DNA of 8,084 nucleotides. Source: Xanthomonas translucens pv. translucens DSM 18974 (lineage in GTDB: Bacteria; Pseudomonadota; Gammaproteobacteria; Xanthomonadales; Xanthomonadaceae). Of this stretch, positions 8,006-8,084 are shown one piece after another. The notes beneath the pieces were generated by a model. The model made no database searches. It was given only the letters and a program-made list of their open reading frames with translations, and was not told the origin of the DNA. The stretch is from the NCBI RefSeq assembly GCF_000331775.1, contig NZ_CAPJ01000402.1:1-8084 (forward strand). Direction: 5' to 3'. The first letter of the stretch is position 1; each line of letters begins with the position of its first letter. Made by a program: the position numbers and the translations under genes.

Positions 8006-8084
8006 TCATTGCTCGGCCAGCAGCCATTCGCGCAGGCGGCGGCCGGCCTCGCTTTCCGCGCGCGAGCGCAGCCGGGTGAGCCAG
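8006..8084 (-). CDS. C-terminal 25 codons of a gene entering from the right, possibly a LysR-type regulator
   Basis: On the minus strand the frame is open from the window edge to TGA at 8006-8008 and encodes WLTRLRSRAESEAG followed by RRLREWLLAEQ. Codons show the expected strong G/C third positions. A helix ending 'R-WLLAE' just before the stop is typical of the C-terminus of LysR-type transcriptional regulators of the GcvA group, but 25 residues are too few to be sure. It converges on the interrupted membrane gene, with 18 bases between the two stop codons. Confidence 0.5.
   Translation of the reverse strand, partial: WLTRLRSRAESEAGRRLREWLLAEQ

Overview
The window looks like chromosomal DNA of a GC-rich gammaproteobacterium of the Xanthomonadaceae type (Xanthomonas, Stenotrophomonas or a relative). 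The evidence is strong G/C preference at third codon positions, two TonB-dependent receptors of a kind abundant in that family, an ABC-F protein of the YheS type, and a glutamine-rich tail at the left edge that resembles the C-terminal region of Xanthomonas type IV secretion effectors. The genus call is inference from protein style; no rRNA or other marker is present.

Layout from left to right: (1) bases 3-464, plus strand, are the open 3' end of a glutamine-rich reading frame cut by the window edge, with coding character only up to about base 200. The stretch from about 200 to 451 holds no gene I trust, apart from a hairpin behind the next gene. (2) Bases 452-2836 and 3076-5466, both minus strand, are two tandem paralogous TonB-dependent outer-membrane receptors of 794 and 796 residues. 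Each has a 23-residue signal peptide, a TonB box, a plug and a beta-barrel. A 239-base gap with a perfect 14-bp hairpin separates them. (3) Bases 5467-5724 are a divergent promoter region. (4) Bases 5725-7581, plus strand, are an intact ABC-F ATPase (yheS) with a GTG start. (5) Bases 7679-7987, plus strand, are a decayed small membrane-protein gene with an in-frame TAG at codon 22, resembling the N-terminus of YcxB-family proteins. (6) Bases 8006-8084, minus strand, are the last 25 codons of a gene entering from the right, possibly a LysR-type regulator.

The genes do not form one pathway. The two receptors are probably high-affinity, TonB-energised importers of an unidentified ligand, and no sigma/anti-sigma pair, inner-membrane transporter or catabolic gene lies beside them. 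YheS is a ribosome-associated housekeeping factor read away from them. I found no convincing new multigene system. The points most worth a second look are the interrupted membrane gene, the effector-like tail, the tandem receptor duplication and the repeats in the divergent promoter region.
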